From NCBI RefSeq assembly GCF_000497445.1, contig NZ_CM002285.1:6041535-6072126 (forward strand): a stretch of DNA of 30,592 nt. Reading direction: 5' to 3'. Of the stretch, positions 29,334 through 30,592 are shown in pieces (the stretch's first letter is position 1; each line of letters begins with the position of its first letter). Both the position numbers and the translations under genes were made by a program. The stretch is from Streptomyces roseochromogenus subsp. oscitans DS 12.976. GTDB lineage: Bacteria; Actinomycetota; Actinomycetes; Streptomycetales; Streptomycetaceae. Under the pieces are notes generated by a model that worked only from the letters and a program-made list of their open reading frames with translations, was not told the origin of the DNA and ran no database searches.

Positions 29334-30592
29334 GGCCGGCCAGCGCCCGCAACTGCAGCCACAGCACCAGCCGTTCGTCGGGGTCGTCCAGATCGACCCC
29401 GGCGTGCTGCTGGAGCTGTCTGAGCCGGTAGCGGCAGGTGTTGGGGTGCACGGCGAGGAGTTTCGCCGCGCCCGCCATGTCGCAGCCCGCGTCGAACCAG
29501 GAGACGAGGGTGCGCGCGTACTCCGTGCCGTGCCCGGCGTCGTACGCGAGCACCCGCCGCCAGGCGCCCGCGCTCAACTCCCGCCGCTCGCCCATCACTT
29601 CGGACAGGCGCAGCAGGGTGACGCGCGCCCTCACCTCGTCCACCGTGGCCACCGGCAGTTCCGCGTCCAGCACCCGCAGCACCAGGTCCGCGTCCGCCCG
29701 TGAGTCCGCGAGCCCCGCCGCGTCCGGCACGACCTCGCCGAGCGCCGCCCGCACCGGCACCCGCAACGCCTGCCCGGCCCGCGCCACGATGTCCTCGGCG
29801 AGCGTGCGATGCCGTTCTCCGGGGCCGGGCAGCACCGCGTACACCACCCCGTCCACCAGCACGCCCGCGTGCCGCCCGTAGCGGGCCTCGCACTGCAGCC
29901 GTACGACGTCCAGCAGACGCAGCGCCGTGCGCTCGGTGTCCGGGACGCCGGCTGCGGAGTCCAGCACGAAGGCCGCCACCCGGGCGGGACCGGCAACCCC
30001 CAGCCGCTCGGCGGCCGTTGCCGCGTCCGCCGCCGTGCCGTCCAGCAGACGGCGCAGCAGTTCGCCACCCTGGTGCCGGGCCAGCTCCTGGGCCGCACGG
30101 GCCCGCAGCAGGAGCAGGGCGGCCGTGGAGGCCCCCTGGGCGAGGGTGTCCTCGGCGTCCGGGGCGAGTGAGCCGCCGTCGATCACCCAGACCGAGCCGA
30201 GCGTCTCCCCGCCGGCCCGTACCGGCATCGCGAGGCGGGGCAGGTCGCCGGCGGACAGCGCGGGCAGCCCGATCGGGCGGACGGCGGCGAACAGCCGCCG
30301 GTACTGCTCGGTGTTCTCCGCGCTGGCCGGCACCTGCCGGCCGAGGATGCCCTGCCGGCGGTCCTCGTCCACCGGCTGCCCGTGGACGGTCGAGTAGGCG
30401 AGGATCCGCTGCCGGGGGTCCTCGATGGCGGTGGCCCCGCCGGTCGCCGTCGCGATCGCGTCGGCCAGCGCGAACAGGTCGCCGAGCCCGCTGTCGGGGG
30501 CCGCTCCGGTGGGCCGGGCGGCGATGGCCGAGGCCAGCAGCAGGTGCACATGGTGCCAGGCGGCGTCCTCGGCGACGGACAGCAGCGCCACG
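29314..30592 (-). CDS. PucR/CdaR-type transcriptional regulator (5' end may lie outside)
   Basis: At least 425 aa; the frame is open to the window edge. The first possible start, a GTG at 30591, may be internal. A GAF-like N-terminal sensory part (FALADAIATATGGATAIEDP, QRILAYSTVHGQPVDEDRRQ) leads to a GGDEF-like CdaR middle domain. The C-terminal PucR helix-turn-helix has the classic MAGAAKLLAVHPNTCRYRLR. PucR-type proteins control purine or amino-acid catabolism genes. The convergent permease/M20 operon is the nearest candidate target; the xanthine dehydrogenase genes at the other end of the window, separated only by the element, are another. Confidence 0.88.
   Translation of the reverse strand, partial: VALLSVAEDAAWHHVHLLLASAIAARPTGAAPDSGLGDLFALADAIATATGGATAIEDPRQRILAYSTVHGQPVDEDRRQGILGRQVPASAENTEQYRRLFAAVRPIGLPALSAGDLPRLAMPVRAGGETLGSVWVIDGGSLAPDAEDTLAQGASTAALLLLRARAAQELARHQGGELLRRLLDGTAADAATAAERLGVAGPARVAAFVLDSAAGVPDTERTALRLLDVVRLQCEARYGRHAGVLVDGVVYAVLPGPGERHRTLAEDIVARAGQALRVPVRAALGEVVPDAAGLADSRADADLVLRVLDAELPVATVDEVRARVTLLRLSEVMGERRELSAGAWRRVLAYDAGHGTEYARTLVSWFDAGCDMAGAAKLLAVHPNTCRYRLRQLQQHAGVDLDDPDERLVLWLQLRALAGLSSATP

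Noticed and set aside
1..30592. CRISPR arrays, rRNA genes and insertion sequences
   Set aside because: No regularly spaced repeat array, no rRNA-like sequence and no transposase gene were seen.

Overview
The DNA is very GC-rich, with GTG/TTG starts, GNN/NNC-biased codons and operons with ATGA/GTGA overlaps. Protein content (SUKH-4, IclR, PucR/CdaR-type regulator, actinobacterial xanthine dehydrogenase, pSAM2-like element) points to a Streptomyces or close relative. This is inferred from protein recognition only; no database search was run.

Left chromosomal flank (1-4608): the 3' part of a xanthine dehydrogenase-type operon (2Fe-2S subunit, cut by the window edge, then the molybdopterin subunit), and a gene with two SUKH-4-like domains. 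Right chromosomal flank (23465-30592): the 5' half of tRNA-Cys(GCA), a superfamily 2 helicase, an IclR regulator, an APC amino-acid permease overlapping a DapE-like M20 peptidase, and a convergent PucR/CdaR-type regulator running off the edge.

Between them lies a complete-looking actinomycete integrative and conjugative element (AICE) of about 18.8 kb. It is bounded by a 46-bp direct repeat (4609-4654 and 23419-23464, one mismatch) that is the 3' half of the tRNA-Cys gene. Layout from left to right: attL with integrase arm-site candidates; an AT-richer cargo block with a Schlafen-AlbA_2/TIR-like fusion, a HIT protein, a ThsB-like TIR protein and a small membrane protein; a regulatory block (tandem GntR, HD hydrolase, Nudix, XRE-type); a stand-alone RapZ C-terminal-like protein; Spd-like membrane and zinc-binding proteins; an FtsK/TraB-type DNA translocase; a CTAG-rich dyad locus; a run of small spread-type genes; a Prim-Pol plus DUF3987 replication module; a four-copy inverted iteron array (likely origin); xis; int; two small membrane proteins; and attR with the intact tRNA. 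The genes fit the AICE life cycle: Int/Xis excise and integrate, Prim-Pol/DUF3987 replicate the excised circle, Tra moves double-stranded DNA and Spd proteins spread it through mycelium. The GntR/Nudix/HD/XRE block probably holds the element silent.

The most striking unexplained signal is a family of five stem-loops. Each has a different, covarying stem around a conserved loop (CACTCCCGGACAGGACAGC), and each sits about 31-39 nt upstream of a start codon (rapZ-like gene, an unknown gene, tra, prim-pol, int). This looks like an element-wide RNA regulon. The element also encodes a protein resembling the RNA-binding domain of RapZ, and its own mRNA carries one of these leaders. A second candidate novelty is the attL cargo block, which looks like an uncharacterised TIR-based defence module.
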